Below, piece after piece: positions 17,313 through 25,805 of a DNA stretch of 64,000 bases. The first letter of the stretch is position 1; each line of letters starts with the position of its first letter. A model generated the notes under the pieces. That model did not search any database. It had not been told where the DNA came from and saw only the letters and a program-made list of their open reading frames with translations. The position numbers and the translations under genes are program-made. Source of the stretch: DATMRS01 sp035566015. GTDB lineage: Bacteria > Pseudomonadota > Alphaproteobacteria > Sphingomonadales > Sphingomonadaceae. The stretch is from contig DATMRS010000004.1 of the NCBI GenBank assembly GCA_035566015.1, positions 62,001 through 126,000 of the forward strand, read 5' to 3'.

Positions 17313-17933
17313 CTATTTTTGCCCGTCAAAGGCGACGTTGATCTTCAAATCGACTGCGTCGGGCACCATTGGAATGCCGTAGGAAACGCCGAAATCGCTG
17401 CGCTTGATCGTGGTCTTGGCGGCGAAGCCGAGCGCGGGCGCACCCGTCATCGGATGATTGCCGGCGCCGATGAAGCGCGCGTCGAGCACCACCGGCCGGG
17501 TCACGCCCTTGATCGTGAGATTGCCGGCGATCTTCGCGGTTTCACCGTTCACCGTGACGCTGGTCGAGCGAAAGGTCGCGGTCGGATATTTGGCGGCGTC
17601 GAAGAAATCGGCATTTAGCAGATGCTCATTGAGTGCAGCGCTGGTGGTTGTCACCTTCGCGATCGGCACCTCGATAGAAACCGATGCCGCCGACGGGTTG
17701 GCGGGATCAAGCGTCATTTTGCCCGTGATGTCGCCGAAGATACCGAAATATTGGCTGAAGCCGAGGTGGTTGACCTCGAACAGGACCTGGGTGTGCGCCG
17801 GATCGACGGTGTAGATGCCGGCCTTGACGCGGGCGACGTCATGCGTGCCGGGGGCGGGCGCGTTCTGCGCGGCGAGGGGTAAGGCGGCCAGCGCCGTCGC
17901 GGCGAGGGCCGTGGCGATCAATGCAGTGCGCAT
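17313..17933 (-). CDS. YceI family periplasmic protein
   Basis: A 206-residue protein with a cleavable signal peptide (about residues 1-22, ending LPLAAQ) and a YceI lipocalin-like beta barrel: YTVDPAHTQVLFEVNHLGFSQ, then FDAAKYPTATFRSTSV, LTIKGVTRPVVLD and the final SDFGVSYGIP...DLKINVAF. YceI proteins bind isoprenoid-type lipids in the periplasm; the ligand here is unknown. It sits between ilvC and leuA on the same strand without any obvious link to branched-chain amino acids, and strong hairpins lie on both sides, so it may be an independent unit. Confidence 0.9.
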   Translation of the reverse strand: MRTALIATALAATALAALPLAAQNAPAPGTHDVARVKAGIYTVDPAHTQVLFEVNHLGFSQYFGIFGDITGKMTLDPANPSAASVSIEVPIAKVTTTSAALNEHLLNADFFDAAKYPTATFRSTSVTVNGETAKIAGNLTIKGVTRPVVLDARFIGAGNHPMTGAPALGFAAKTTIKRSDFGVSYGIPMVPDAVDLKINVAFDGQK

Positions 17934-17941
17934 GCTAGTCT

Positions 17942-17984
17942 CCGGATGCGGGAACGAGCCGGCATTAACCCGTTCCCGCTCCGG
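17942..17984 (-). terminator. Hairpin after ilvC
   Basis: Arms GCGGGAACG (17948-17956) and CGTTCCCGC (17971-17979) pair perfectly over nine bases, extended by CCGGA/TCCGG with one bulge. It starts 17 bases after the ilvC stop and ends eight bases before the yceI ATG, overlapping the yceI GGAG Shine-Dalgarno. No U-run. It may terminate the ilv transcript or restrain yceI translation. Confidence 0.45.
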
Positions 17985-18000
17985 AAAGTCAAACCAATCG

Positions 18001-19020
18001 TCAGTTCTTGGCTTTGTCGACCAGCTTGTTCTTGGCGATCCACGGCATCATCGCGCGCAGTTCGGCACCCGTCTTTTCGATCTGATGCTCGCCTTGCAGC
18101 TTGCGGGCGGCCTTCATCTCCGGGTTGCCGGCGCGATTGTCGAGGATGAAGCGCTGGACGAACTTGCCCTTCTGGATGTCTTCCAGAACGCGCTTCATCT
18201 CGGCCTTGGTGTCGGCGGTGATGACGCGCGGGCCGGTGTGATAATCGCCATATTCGGCGGTGTTCGAGATCGAGTAGCGCATGTTGGCGATGCCACCCTC
18301 ATACATCAGATCGACGATCAGCTTCACCTCGTGCAGGCACTCGAAATAAGCCATTTCGGGGGCGTAGCCGGCTTCCACCAGCGTTTCGAAGCCGGCCATG
18401 ATGAGGTGCGAGAGGCCGCCGCACAGCACCGCCTGCTCGCCGAACAGGTCGGTTTCGCACTCTTCCTTGAAGGTCGTCTCGATCACGCCCGAGCGGCCGC
18501 CGCCGATCGCGCTGGCATAGGAGAGGGCGACGTCATGCGCGTTGCCGCTCGCGTCCTGGGCGATGGCGATCAGGCAGGGTACGCCGCCGCCGCGCTGATA
18601 TTCGGAGCGGACCGTGTGGCCGGGGCCTTTCGGCGCGATCATGAACACGTCGATGTCGGCGCGCGGCTCTATCAGGCCGAAATGGATGTTGAGGCCATGC
18701 GCAAAGGCGAGCGCCGCGCCGGGCTTCATATTGTCCTTGAGGTCATTCTCCCAGATTGCGGCCTGATGCTCGTCAGGGGCGAGGATCATGATAATGTCGG
18801 CCCACTTCGCCGCATCGGCGTTGGTCAGCACCTTGAAGCCGGCATCCTGGGCCTTCTTCGCGGTGGCCGATCCCTGGCGCAGCGCGATCGCCACTTCGGC
18901 GACACCCGAGTCGCGGAGATTCTGGGCATGGGCATGGCCCTGGCTGCCATAGCCGAGGATCGCGACCTTCTTGCCTTTGATGAGGCCGATATCGGCATCC
19001 CGATCATAATAAACGCGCAT
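18001..19020 (-). CDS. ilvC: Ketol-acid reductoisomerase (class I)
   Basis: A 339-residue KARI, the short class I length. It converts acetolactate or acetohydroxybutyrate to dihydroxy acids using NAD(P)H and Mg2+. Visible are the Rossmann motif GYGSQGHAHAQNLRDSG (about 25-41), the metal/substrate segment GPGHTVR, and the helical C-terminal domain with ETTFKEECETDLFGEQAVLCGG, bearing the conserved acidic metal ligands. Third gene of ilvB-ilvN-ilvC, 61 bases after ilvN. Confidence 0.97.
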   Translation of the reverse strand: MRVYYDRDADIGLIKGKKVAILGYGSQGHAHAQNLRDSGVAEVAIALRQGSATAKKAQDAGFKVLTNADAAKWADIIMILAPDEHQAAIWENDLKDNMKPGAALAFAHGLNIHFGLIEPRADIDVFMIAPKGPGHTVRSEYQRGGGVPCLIAIAQDASGNAHDVALSYASAIGGGRSGVIETTFKEECETDLFGEQAVLCGGLSHLIMAGFETLVEAGYAPEMAYFECLHEVKLIVDLMYEGGIANMRYSISNTAEYGDYHTGPRVITADTKAEMKRVLEDIQKGKFVQRFILDNRAGNPEMKAARKLQGEHQIEKTGAELRAMMPWIAKNKLVDKAKN

Positions 19021-19081
19021 AATGCTGTTTCCCTGATTTGTAGCGATGGGCCCGGCTGGCCGGCCGGAGCGGGTGAAGTTT

Positions 19082-19597
19082 TCAGGCGGTCTGATGACCT
19101 CTGGCGATGGCGGCGACGCCGGTACGGGCGACCTCGATCAGGCCGACCTCGCGCATTAGTTCGAGGAACTTGTCGATCTTCTCGCTGCCGCCCGTCACCT
19201 CGAACACGAAGCTGGATATCGTCGCATCGACGACGCGCGCGCGATAGACCTCGGCAAGGCGCAGCGCCTCGATCCGGCTTTCGCCCGTGCCCGCCACTTT
19301 CACCAGCGCCAGCTCGCGCTCGACATGCGGACCAAGCTCGGTGAGGTCGATCACCTTGTGGACGGGCACCAGCCGGTCGAGCTGCGAGATGATCTGGTCG
19401 ATCATGTCGGGTGGCCCGTCGGTGACGATGGTGATGCGACTGACCGATTCGTCCTCGGTCACTTCGGCGACCGTCAGACTGCCGATATTATAGCCGCGCG
19501 CCGAAAACATGCCCGCGATCCGCGCGAGGATGCCCGCCTCATTGTCGACGAGGACGGAGAGCGTGTGGCGCTCGGCGCGTTCTGCCTTGATATGCAT
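19082..19597 (-). CDS. ilvN: Acetolactate synthase small (regulatory) subunit
   Basis: A 171-residue regulatory subunit with an N-terminal ACT domain (RHTLSVLVDNEAGILARIAGMFSARGYNI, residues about 8-36, shown here in part: key Asn-Glu-Ala-Gly-Ile) that binds valine and sets feedback inhibition of IlvB, followed by the second ACT-like half ending in a basic tail. ATG at 19597 is preferred over an in-frame GTG nine bases upstream because related proteins begin MHIK..AERH. It lies about 100 bases downstream of ilvB. Confidence 0.94.
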   Translation of the reverse strand: MHIKAERAERHTLSVLVDNEAGILARIAGMFSARGYNIGSLTVAEVTEDESVSRITIVTDGPPDMIDQIISQLDRLVPVHKVIDLTELGPHVERELALVKVAGTGESRIEALRLAEVYRARVVDATISSFVFEVTGGSEKIDKFLELMREVGLIEVARTGVAAIARGHQTA

Positions 19598-19698
19598 AAT
19601 GCTCACTGGCCCGTTGGTCCCCGGGCTGGGCCCGGGTGACGGATTGCGTGAAAAGCGTCTTGCTGGCGCGCGACGCGGAACGGAAAACTGGCGTGCGC

Positions 19699-21450
19699 TT
19701 ACACGAGCGCTTTCGCCTCGTCATCCATTTCGCCCGATACCTCGTTCGCCTGGAGGATCATCTCGGTATGGGCGGCGCCGCTCGGGATCATCGGGAAGCA
19801 GTTGGCGAGCTTCGCGACGCGGCAATCGACCATCACCGGCCCGTCCGCCGCCAGCATCGCGGCGATGCCATCGTCCAGTTCGTCGGGCTTCTCGATCCGG
19901 AGGCCCGTCCAGCCATAGGCTTCGGCAAGCTTGACGAAATCGGGCAGCGCCTCGCTGTAGCTCTCCGAATAGCGGCCGCTATAGGTGAGATCCTGCCACT
20001 GGCGGACCATCCCCATATATTCGTTGTTGAGGATGAAGACCTTGATTGGCAGGCGATATTGCGCCGCCGTCGACATCTCCTGAATGTTCATGAGGATCGA
20101 TGCCTCGCCCGCGATATCGATCACCAGCGCGCCGGGATTGCCGACCTGCGCGCCGATCGCGGCGGGCATGCCATAGCCCATCGTGCCGAGGCCGCCGCTC
20201 GTCAACCAGCGATTCGGCTCCTCGAAACCGAAATGCTGCGCGGCCCACATCTGGTGCTGGCCGACCTCGGTGGAGATGATCGGCTTCTTCGCGTGCGTCG
20301 CCTCCCACAGCCGCCGGATCGCGAGTTGCGGCATGATCTCCTTGTCCGAGGAGGGGAAGGAGAGCGACTTGCGCTCGCGCCAGCCCTCTATCTCGTGGAG
20401 CCAAGGCGTCAGGTCCTGCGGACGATATTGGCGCGCCTTCCACAGCTTGATCATGTCTTCGATCGCACGGCCGACATCGCCGATGATCGGCAGATCGACG
20501 CGCACCGTCTTGTTGACCGACGAACGATCGATATCGATGTGGATCTTCTTCGATTCGGGCGAGAAGGCGTCGAGCCTCCCCGTCACGCGATCGTCGAAGC
20601 GCGAGCCGAGCGCGACGATCAGGTCCGCCCGGTTCATCGCCATATTCGCCTCATAGGTGCCGTGCATGCCGAGCATGCCCAGCCATTGCGGCGAGGAGGC
20701 GGGGAAGGCGCCGAGGCCCATCAGCGTCGAAGTGACCGGCGCGCCGGTGAGCCGCGCCAAGTCGCGCAGCAACTGGCTCGCCGCCGGCCCCGAATTGATA
20801 ATGCCCCCGCCGGTGTAGAGAATCGGCCGCTCCGCCGCGGCGATCATCTCGACCGCCGCCTCGATCAGCGCCGGATCGGCCTTGACCTGCGGCTTGTAGC
20901 CCTGATGCGGGAGGACAGCGCCCGGCTTGCGATAGGTGGCCGTCGCGATCTGGACGTCCTTGGGCAGATCGATGACGACCGGGCCGGGGCGGCCCGAGGT
21001 TGCGATATGGAACGCCTCATGGACGATGTCGCCGAGCTTCGCCGGGTCCTTCACCAGATAATTATGCTTGGTGCAGTGGCGCGTGATCCCGATCGTGTCG
21101 CATTCCTGGAACGCGTCCGATCCGATCAGCGCGGTGGGGACCTGCCCGGTGACGACGACGATCGGGATCGAATCCATCAGCGCGTCGGCGATGCCGGTGA
21201 TCGCATTGGTCGCGCCTGGGCCTGACGTGACGAGGACGACGCCGGGCTTGCCGGTCGATCGGGCATAGCCTTCGGCGGCGTGGACCGCGCCGCCTTCCTG
21301 GCGGACGAGGATGTGGCGGATTTTCTTCTGCTTGAAGATCGCGTCGTAGATGGGGAGGACGGCGCCGCCCGGATAGCCGAACACGACCTCGACGCCGAGA
21401 TCGGTCAGCGCCTCGATCAGAATGTCCGCACCAGAGATTTCGGCAACCAT
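19699..21450 (-). CDS. ilvB: Acetolactate synthase large (catalytic) subunit
   Basis: A 583-residue ThDP enzyme that makes acetolactate for valine/leucine and acetohydroxybutyrate for isoleucine. It has the catalytic glutamate region VFGYPGGAVLPIYDAI, then RQEGGAVHAAEGYARSTGKPG, and the ThDP/Mg2+ site. That site reads AGEASILMN rather than the more common GDGS, a conservative Glu for Asp change. A Shine-Dalgarno GGAAAGGTGAG before the ATG at 21450 fixes the start; the frame is open nine codons further upstream. It begins 66 bases after miaA and has its own candidate promoter in the miaA 3' end. Confidence 0.97.
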   Translation of the reverse strand: MVAEISGADILIEALTDLGVEVVFGYPGGAVLPIYDAIFKQKKIRHILVRQEGGAVHAAEGYARSTGKPGVVLVTSGPGATNAITGIADALMDSIPIVVVTGQVPTALIGSDAFQECDTIGITRHCTKHNYLVKDPAKLGDIVHEAFHIATSGRPGPVVIDLPKDVQIATATYRKPGAVLPHQGYKPQVKADPALIEAAVEMIAAAERPILYTGGGIINSGPAASQLLRDLARLTGAPVTSTLMGLGAFPASSPQWLGMLGMHGTYEANMAMNRADLIVALGSRFDDRVTGRLDAFSPESKKIHIDIDRSSVNKTVRVDLPIIGDVGRAIEDMIKLWKARQYRPQDLTPWLHEIEGWRERKSLSFPSSDKEIMPQLAIRRLWEATHAKKPIISTEVGQHQMWAAQHFGFEEPNRWLTSGGLGTMGYGMPAAIGAQVGNPGALVIDIAGEASILMNIQEMSTAAQYRLPIKVFILNNEYMGMVRQWQDLTYSGRYSESYSEALPDFVKLAEAYGWTGLRIEKPDELDDGIAAMLAADGPVMVDCRVAKLANCFPMIPSGAAHTEMILQANEVSGEMDDEAKALV

Positions 21451-21499
21451 GGTTCTCACCTTTCCGTGGACGCCCACGCCGTCCGGCTGGGCGGCGGAC

Positions 21500-21528
21500 C
21501 TGCTAAAGGCAATAAGTTATCCTGTCAA
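21500..21528 (-). promoter_or_regulatory. Candidate ilvB promoter
   Basis: TTGACA (21523-21528) with a 17-base spacer to TAGCAG (21500-21505), overlapping the end of miaA and about 50 bases ahead of the ilvB ATG. The -35 is perfect but the -10 is poor. No leucine/valine/isoleucine-rich leader frame fits in the short untranslated region, unlike at leuA. Confidence 0.3.
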
Positions 21529-22437
21529 CACCCAATATTGTAATTTAGTTACCAAATGAGGTATAGTTTCGTGATTGAGTTGCGTGGGCTCGCACGGCCA
21601 GTAGGGCGGAAGCTGGTGGGCAAGCCAAGTGTATTGGCGTTTGGCGTAGCGGCGGGTGGCGGCCTGGCCCGCGGCGAGCATTGTGTCGCGGTCTTGCTCT
21701 CCGCGTAGCCAGCCGGTGATTTCGGGTACGCCTATTGCGCGCATCGCCGGTAAGGCGGGATCGAGCCCCCGCGCCAGCAGTGCTTCAACCTCTTCGATCG
21801 CGCCACCTTCCAGCATTGCAGTGAAGCGGGTGTCGCAGGCCGCATAGAGCCGATCGCGTGGGGGGAGGAGAATGAGCGGAGCGAGGCGCACATCCTCGGC
21901 AATCCCGCCGCTTCGTTTAGCCTGCCATGCAGCGAGCGGCCGTCCGGTCGAGCGCACCACCTCCAGCGCGCGCGCCACTCGTGTTGTGTCCGCCGGATTG
22001 AGGCGGCGGGCTGCTTCCGGGTCGAGCAGGGCGAGCGCGGCATGCGTCTCTGCAACGGGTAGCGCGCGGATTTCGGCGCGGATCGCAGGATCGATCTCCG
22101 GCACGGGGGCAATCCCGTCGAGCAGGGTCTTGAGATAGAGGCCTGTGCCGCCGACGAGGATCGGCAGCCGTCCTTCGGCATGGATTTCAGCGATTGTAGC
22201 GCGCGCGTCCGCCGCCCAACGCGCGGCCGAGCAGGCTTCGGCGCCGTCGATATAGCCGAACAGGCGATGCGGCGCGCGCGCCTCCTCCTCGGCGGAAGGG
22301 CGCGCCGAAAGGATGCGGAGGTCGTGATAGACTTGCGACGCATCGGCGTTGACGAGTGTCCCGCCGGCTGCTTCGGCCAGCGCGAGCGCCAAAGCCGACT
22401 TGCCGCTGGCGGTCGGCCCTGCGATGAGCGCCACCAT
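21517..22437 (-). CDS. miaA: tRNA dimethylallyltransferase MiaA
   Basis: A 306-residue enzyme that adds dimethylallyl to A37 of tRNAs reading UNN codons. The P-loop-like AGPTASGKS is at residues 6-14, followed by VNADASQVYHDL (the family's usual D-S-x-Q-VY with Ser/Ala change) and RRYAKRQYTWL near the end, a tRNA-contact signature. The frame is open far upstream, antisense to serB; the start at 22437 gives the normal MiaA length. An in-frame ATG at 22464 would overlap the serB start. Same strand as the ilv genes, so it may form an operon with them. Confidence 0.94.
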   Translation of the reverse strand: MVALIAGPTASGKSALALALAEAAGGTLVNADASQVYHDLRILSARPSAEEEARAPHRLFGYIDGAEACSAARWAADARATIAEIHAEGRLPILVGGTGLYLKTLLDGIAPVPEIDPAIRAEIRALPVAETHAALALLDPEAARRLNPADTTRVARALEVVRSTGRPLAAWQAKRSGGIAEDVRLAPLILLPPRDRLYAACDTRFTAMLEGGAIEEVEALLARGLDPALPAMRAIGVPEITGWLRGEQDRDTMLAAGQAATRRYAKRQYTWLAHQLPPYWPCEPTQLNHETIPHLVTKLQYWVLTG

Positions 22438-22456
22438 TGGTTTTGGGGAATGAGAC

Positions 22457-23332
22457 GTGTTCATTGCGACGGTGATAGCAGGCGGCCTCGATGACGGCGA
22501 TATTTCGGCGACGGCGGATCGTATCCGGGAGGCCGGCGCCGCCCCCGGCGAGACACGCTGGATCGAGCGGGGCGAGGCGTTCGACGTGGCGTTCACGGGC
22601 GACGCGGCGGCGGTGCGGCAGGCGCTGGAAGCTGTTGCGACCACGCATGACGTGATCGTCCAGCCGGAGGCCGGGCGCGCCAAGCGGTTGCTGATCTCCG
22701 ACATGGATTCGACGATGATTACGGTTGAGTGCATCGATGAACTCGCCGACTATGCCGGGATCAAGGCCCAGGTCGCCGAGGTGACGGAACGCGCGATGCG
22801 CGGCGAACTCGATTTTGAGGCGGCGCTGGACAGCCGCGTCGCACTGCTGCGCGATCTTGACGCGGCGGTGATCGAGCAATGCCATGTCGAGCGGGTGCGC
22901 ATCATGCCCGGCGCCAAGGCGCTGGTTCGCACGATGCGCGATCATGGCGCGCGGACTTTGCTTGTCTCGGGTGGTTTCACTCTGTTCGCGGACCGGGTAG
23001 CGGCGGAGATCGGCTTCGATCGCGCGCTCGCCAACACGCTCGACGTTGCGAACGGCCGGCTGGCGGGGACCGTCGCGCGGCCGATCGTCGGCGCGGCGGC
23101 GAAGCGCGAGGCGCTGCTCGCCGAGGCGGAGGCGATGGGAATCCCGCTTGCCGCCACACTGGCGGTGGGCGACGGCGCCAACGACATCGCGATGATCGAG
23201 ACGGCGGGGCTGGGCGTCGCCTATCATGCCAAGCCGCGCACGGCAGCGGCGGCCGATGCCCGCATCGCCGTTGGGGATCTCAGCGCGCTGCTTTATGCAC
23301 AGGGCTATCCGCGTTCAGCGTGGAGCGAATGA
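22457..23332 (+). CDS. serB: Phosphoserine phosphatase SerB
   Basis: A 291-residue HAD phosphatase for the last step of serine synthesis. An N-terminal ACT-like region (about 1-72) precedes the catalytic DMDST motif at 82-86, the second motif VSGGFT, the lysine region and the acidic motif GDGANDIAMI. The start is GTG at 22457 with a GGGGA Shine-Dalgarno eight bases upstream; the resulting MFIATVIAGG opening matches relatives. It is divergent from miaA with only 19 bases between starts, so each promoter must lie within the other gene's 5' region. A repeat doublet follows the stop. Confidence 0.95.
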   Translation: MFIATVIAGGLDDGDISATADRIREAGAAPGETRWIERGEAFDVAFTGDAAAVRQALEAVATTHDVIVQPEAGRAKRLLISDMDSTMITVECIDELADYAGIKAQVAEVTERAMRGELDFEAALDSRVALLRDLDAAVIEQCHVERVRIMPGAKALVRTMRDHGARTLLVSGGFTLFADRVAAEIGFDRALANTLDVANGRLAGTVARPIVGAAAKREALLAEAEAMGIPLAATLAVGDGANDIAMIETAGLGVAYHAKPRTAAAADARIAVGDLSALLYAQGYPRSAWSE

Positions 23333-23361
23333 GAGCTGGCACACGCGTTGGCATAGCTTTC

Positions 23362-23463
23362 GTCACCCTATCATCATTCCGGCGAATGCCGGAATCCATG
23401 GCCGCGACTGTTTCGATAAGAGAGCGAGCGGCATCCGTGGACCCCGACTTTCGTCGGGGTGAC
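23362..23463 (+). repeat. REP-like inverted doublet, copy A
   Basis: Two imperfect palindromes in opposite orientation: ATTCCGGCGAATGCCGGAAT near 23377-23396 and ACCCCGACTTTCGTCGGGGT near 23441-23460, flanked by GTCACCC at one end and GGGTGAC at the other, with CCATGG/CCGTGGA facing inward around a 40-base spacer. The same arrangement recurs at 48197-48287 and 60083-60176. It lies in the gap between serB and the PilZ gene, which converge. Confidence 0.75.
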
Positions 23464-23511
23464 GCGAACGGCGCCATTGCCGCGATGCGCGTCGTCAGGC
23501 CGAGCGGTGCC

Positions 23512-23838
23512 CTATCCGCCCTGCCCGGAGCGCGTCATGTCCGCGCCGATCGCGGCGAGGGCGAAGGCTATGGCCGGGCCGTCGCCCGCGAAGGCGAGGT
23601 GGATGCCGTCAGGGGCGATCGCGCTGACCGATGCGGCGATCTTTCCGGCATCAGGATGATGGAACGAAACCGCGCGGCCGATCGGTGGGCGCGCATTGGT
23701 TTCGAGAAAGGCGCCACGCGCTGAAATCTGGCGCAGGGTGGCAGGAGCGGGCCGCCCGTCCCACAGGATGCAGAGCCGCCGTCGCCGCCAGCGGGATGCC
23801 ATGGACGGTTCAGCAGAAATATCCGGGCATGCGGCCAT
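23512..23838 (-). CDS. PilZ domain protein
   Basis: A 108-residue soluble protein. Residues about 24-86 (ILWDGRPAPATLRQISARGAFLE followed by VSFHHPDAGKIAASVSAI) fit a small PilZ-type beta barrel, the domain that often binds cyclic-di-GMP. The usual RxxxR and (D/N)xSxxG motifs are only partly present: RQISARGAFLE retains the xSxxG part with Ser and Gly, and an Arg-rich RWRRRR stretch precedes it. c-di-GMP binding is therefore uncertain. It converges on serB across the repeat doublet; start at 23838, with an alternative ATG at 23802. Confidence 0.65.
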   Translation of the reverse strand: MAACPDISAEPSMASRWRRRRLCILWDGRPAPATLRQISARGAFLETNARPPIGRAVSFHHPDAGKIAASVSAIAPDGIHLAFAGDGPAIAFALAAIGADMTRSGQGG

Positions 23839-23902
23839 GAAAGCCTCGTCTCGGTTGCCGACCTATCCCGTTAGGAATCAGGCTACCAAGAAAAGGTTAA
23901 GA

Positions 23903-24910
23903 TTAGGGCGCCGCCGTAACGAAGCAGTCCTGCCCGGCTGCCTTCGACGCGACGCAGGCGCGGGTCGCTGCGGCCCGGTCGACGAAAGGCCCGGCCTGCA
24001 AGCGGGTGATTGCACCAGCCTCGACATAATAAGGCTGTATGTTGCCCAGCGGCGCGAGGCGGCCCGCCATGTGCTGCCACGCCTCCTTCGCCTTGCCCTG
24101 ATTGCTGAACGCTCCAAACTGGACGCGCCAGCGGCCGCCTTGCACCGGCGACAGCAGCGGCGCGGCGTGCGTGGCGACCTGAACCGGCGCGGGCGGCGGA
24201 GGCGGAGCGGGCTGTGCCGGCAGTGACGGCGGCAATTCGGTGGTGCGGATCGGCGGCGTCACCTTGGCGGGCGAAGGAGGCGTGGACGCGGGAAGAATGC
24301 CGGCGGCGGCATTCCCTTCCATCTGCCGCGCCAACGCTTGGCCCTTCTCGCGCTGATCGGCGGGAATATACTGGTCCATCTCGGCAAGGCTGGTCTTCGC
24401 CTGGGGCAGGCCCGAGGCGGCGGCGCGCGTCATCCGGGCATAGGCGCCCACCCAATCCTTGGGCAGCGGATCGCCGTTGAACATCGCGGTGGCGACGACA
24501 TAGAGGGCGCGGGGATCGCCATGATCCGCCGCCTTTTGCAGCCAGGGCATCGCGCCCTTCCGATCGCCATTCTGGAAGAGCATCAAGCCGTAGGTCGCTT
24601 CCGCCTGCTGATGTCCCTGCCGGGCAGCTTTCAGATAGAGATCCATCGCCATTTTCTGATCGGCGGTGACGCCCCGGCCGAGGCGATAGGCCTGCGCCAG
24701 ATTGAACTGGGCGTCGGCATTGCCCCCCTCGGCGAGAGGTCGCCAGATGGTAATCGCGCTATCGTAATTGCCCGCGCGCCAGGCATCCACACCCATCTTC
24801 ACCCGCTCGCCAGCCATACCGCCCGTCGCCGGCGGCGTTGCGCCCTGGGCGGGATACAGGGCGCCGGCCGCCAGGATTGCCGCCATCCAGCCGTTGCGCA
24901 TCGTCCCCAT
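23903..24910 (-). CDS. Sel1/TPR repeat protein with C-terminal SPOR domain
   Basis: A 335-residue exported protein: signal peptide at about 1-23 (GWMAAILAAGALYPAQGA), Sel1-like helical repeats at about 35-160 (GNADAQFNLAQAYRLGRGV, HQQAEATYGLMLFQNG, GDPRALYVVATAMFNG), a Pro/Ala-rich linker (about 195-250) and a SPOR domain at the end (GRWRVQFGAFSNQGKAKEAW...YVEAGAITRLQAGPF). SPOR domains bind denuded glycan at septa, so a division-site or peptidoglycan role is likely. A GGGGGA Shine-Dalgarno supports the start at 24910. Divergent from a ParA-type gene; a related SPOR lipoprotein is encoded in that operon. Confidence 0.85.
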   Translation of the reverse strand: MGTMRNGWMAAILAAGALYPAQGATPPATGGMAGERVKMGVDAWRAGNYDSAITIWRPLAEGGNADAQFNLAQAYRLGRGVTADQKMAMDLYLKAARQGHQQAEATYGLMLFQNGDRKGAMPWLQKAADHGDPRALYVVATAMFNGDPLPKDWVGAYARMTRAAASGLPQAKTSLAEMDQYIPADQREKGQALARQMEGNAAAGILPASTPPSPAKVTPPIRTTELPPSLPAQPAPPPPPAPVQVATHAAPLLSPVQGGRWRVQFGAFSNQGKAKEAWQHMAGRLAPLGNIQPYYVEAGAITRLQAGPFVDRAAATRACVASKAAGQDCFVTAAP

Positions 24911-24934
24911 CCAATCCCCCTTTTTCCGGCCTTT

Positions 24935-24963
24935 ACTATAACGTGGGCGCGACGAACTGTCGT
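24935..24963 (-). promoter_or_regulatory. Candidate promoter of the Sel1-SPOR gene
   Basis: On the minus strand, ACGACA (24958-24963) is followed after 17 bases by TATAGT (24935-24940), 25 bases before the chosen ATG. Both hexamers are four to five matches to the sigma-70 consensus. Confidence 0.4.
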
Positions 24964-25081
24964 GCCAAAACGGGAATAGGCAAACCGGCAGGCGCGCTCG
25001 CCACGGCATTAACCAGTCTTTAGCGCGCTTATGGCAACGTGTCCGAAACGGTGCAGAGAGCATCGGGGGCAAGGGGCATAT

Positions 25082-25795
25082 ATGCGCGTTCTGGCTTTGG
25101 CATCGCAGAAGGGCGGGTCCGGAAAGACGACGCTTTCGGGGCATCTGGCCGTGCAGGCCCAACAGGCCGGCGCCGGTCCGGTGGTGCTGATCGACATCGA
25201 TCCGCAAGGCTCGCTCGCCGACTGGTGGAACGAGCGGGCGGCCGACATGCCCGCCTTCGCCCATACCACTGTCGCGCGTTTGGCGTCGGATCTCGAAATG
25301 CTGCGCCAGCAGGGCTTTCGGCTAGCGGTGATCGACACGCCGCCGGCGATCACGATGGCGATACAGAGCGTCATTCAAGTTGCCGAGCTCATCGTCATCC
25401 CGACGCGGCCCAGCCCGCACGATCTGCGCGCTGTAGGGGCGACGGTCGATCTGTGCGATCGGGCGGGCAAGCCCTTGCTGTTCGTCGTCAACGGCGCCAC
25501 CGCCAAGGCCAAGATCACTTATGAGGCGGCGATCGCGCTGTCGCAGCATGGCACTGTCGCACCCGTCACGCTCCACCACCGCACCGATTTCGCGGCCTCG
25601 ATGATCGACGGGCGCACGGTGATGGAGGTCGATCCGAAAAGCCGTTCGGCGGGCGAGGTGGCGGCGCTTTGGGCCTATGTGTCCGATAGGCTCGAGAAGA
25701 ATTTCCGCCGGACGGTGTTCAGCGCGCCGGGTGTCGCCAGCGCGGCGATTCCGGCGCGGTCCTCGGGCGGCTTCGGCCGTCGTGTCGTGTCGTGA
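25082..25795 (+). CDS. ParA/MinD-family ATPase
   Basis: A 237-residue deviant Walker ATPase starting MRVLALASQKGGSGKTT, so the KGGSGKTT motif is at residues 10-17. Walker A' is VVLIDIDPQGSLADWW (about 37-52) and Walker B lies in LAVIDTPPAI. No membrane-targeting helix typical of MinD is visible at the C terminus, which instead ends in a low-complexity Ser/Ala/Gly tail. Such ATPases position DNA or protein cargo. This copy lies far from any ParB or origin gene in the window and is followed 10 bases later by a small RHH-like protein, suggesting an orphan positioning system. A CAAGGGG Shine-Dalgarno precedes the ATG. Confidence 0.88.
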   Translation: MRVLALASQKGGSGKTTLSGHLAVQAQQAGAGPVVLIDIDPQGSLADWWNERAADMPAFAHTTVARLASDLEMLRQQGFRLAVIDTPPAITMAIQSVIQVAELIVIPTRPSPHDLRAVGATVDLCDRAGKPLLFVVNGATAKAKITYEAAIALSQHGTVAPVTLHHRTDFAASMIDGRTVMEVDPKSRSAGEVAALWAYVSDRLEKNFRRTVFSAPGVASAAIPARSSGGFGRRVVS

Positions 25796-25805
25796 GTGCG
25801 TGCCG

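Noticed and set aside
19636..21225. Long plus-strand frame opposite ilvB
   Set aside because: Antisense shadow of a clear acetolactate synthase gene.
21451..21520. Leader peptide upstream of ilvB like that of leuA
   Set aside because: No start codon followed by a run of Ile/Val/Leu codons in the short untranslated region.
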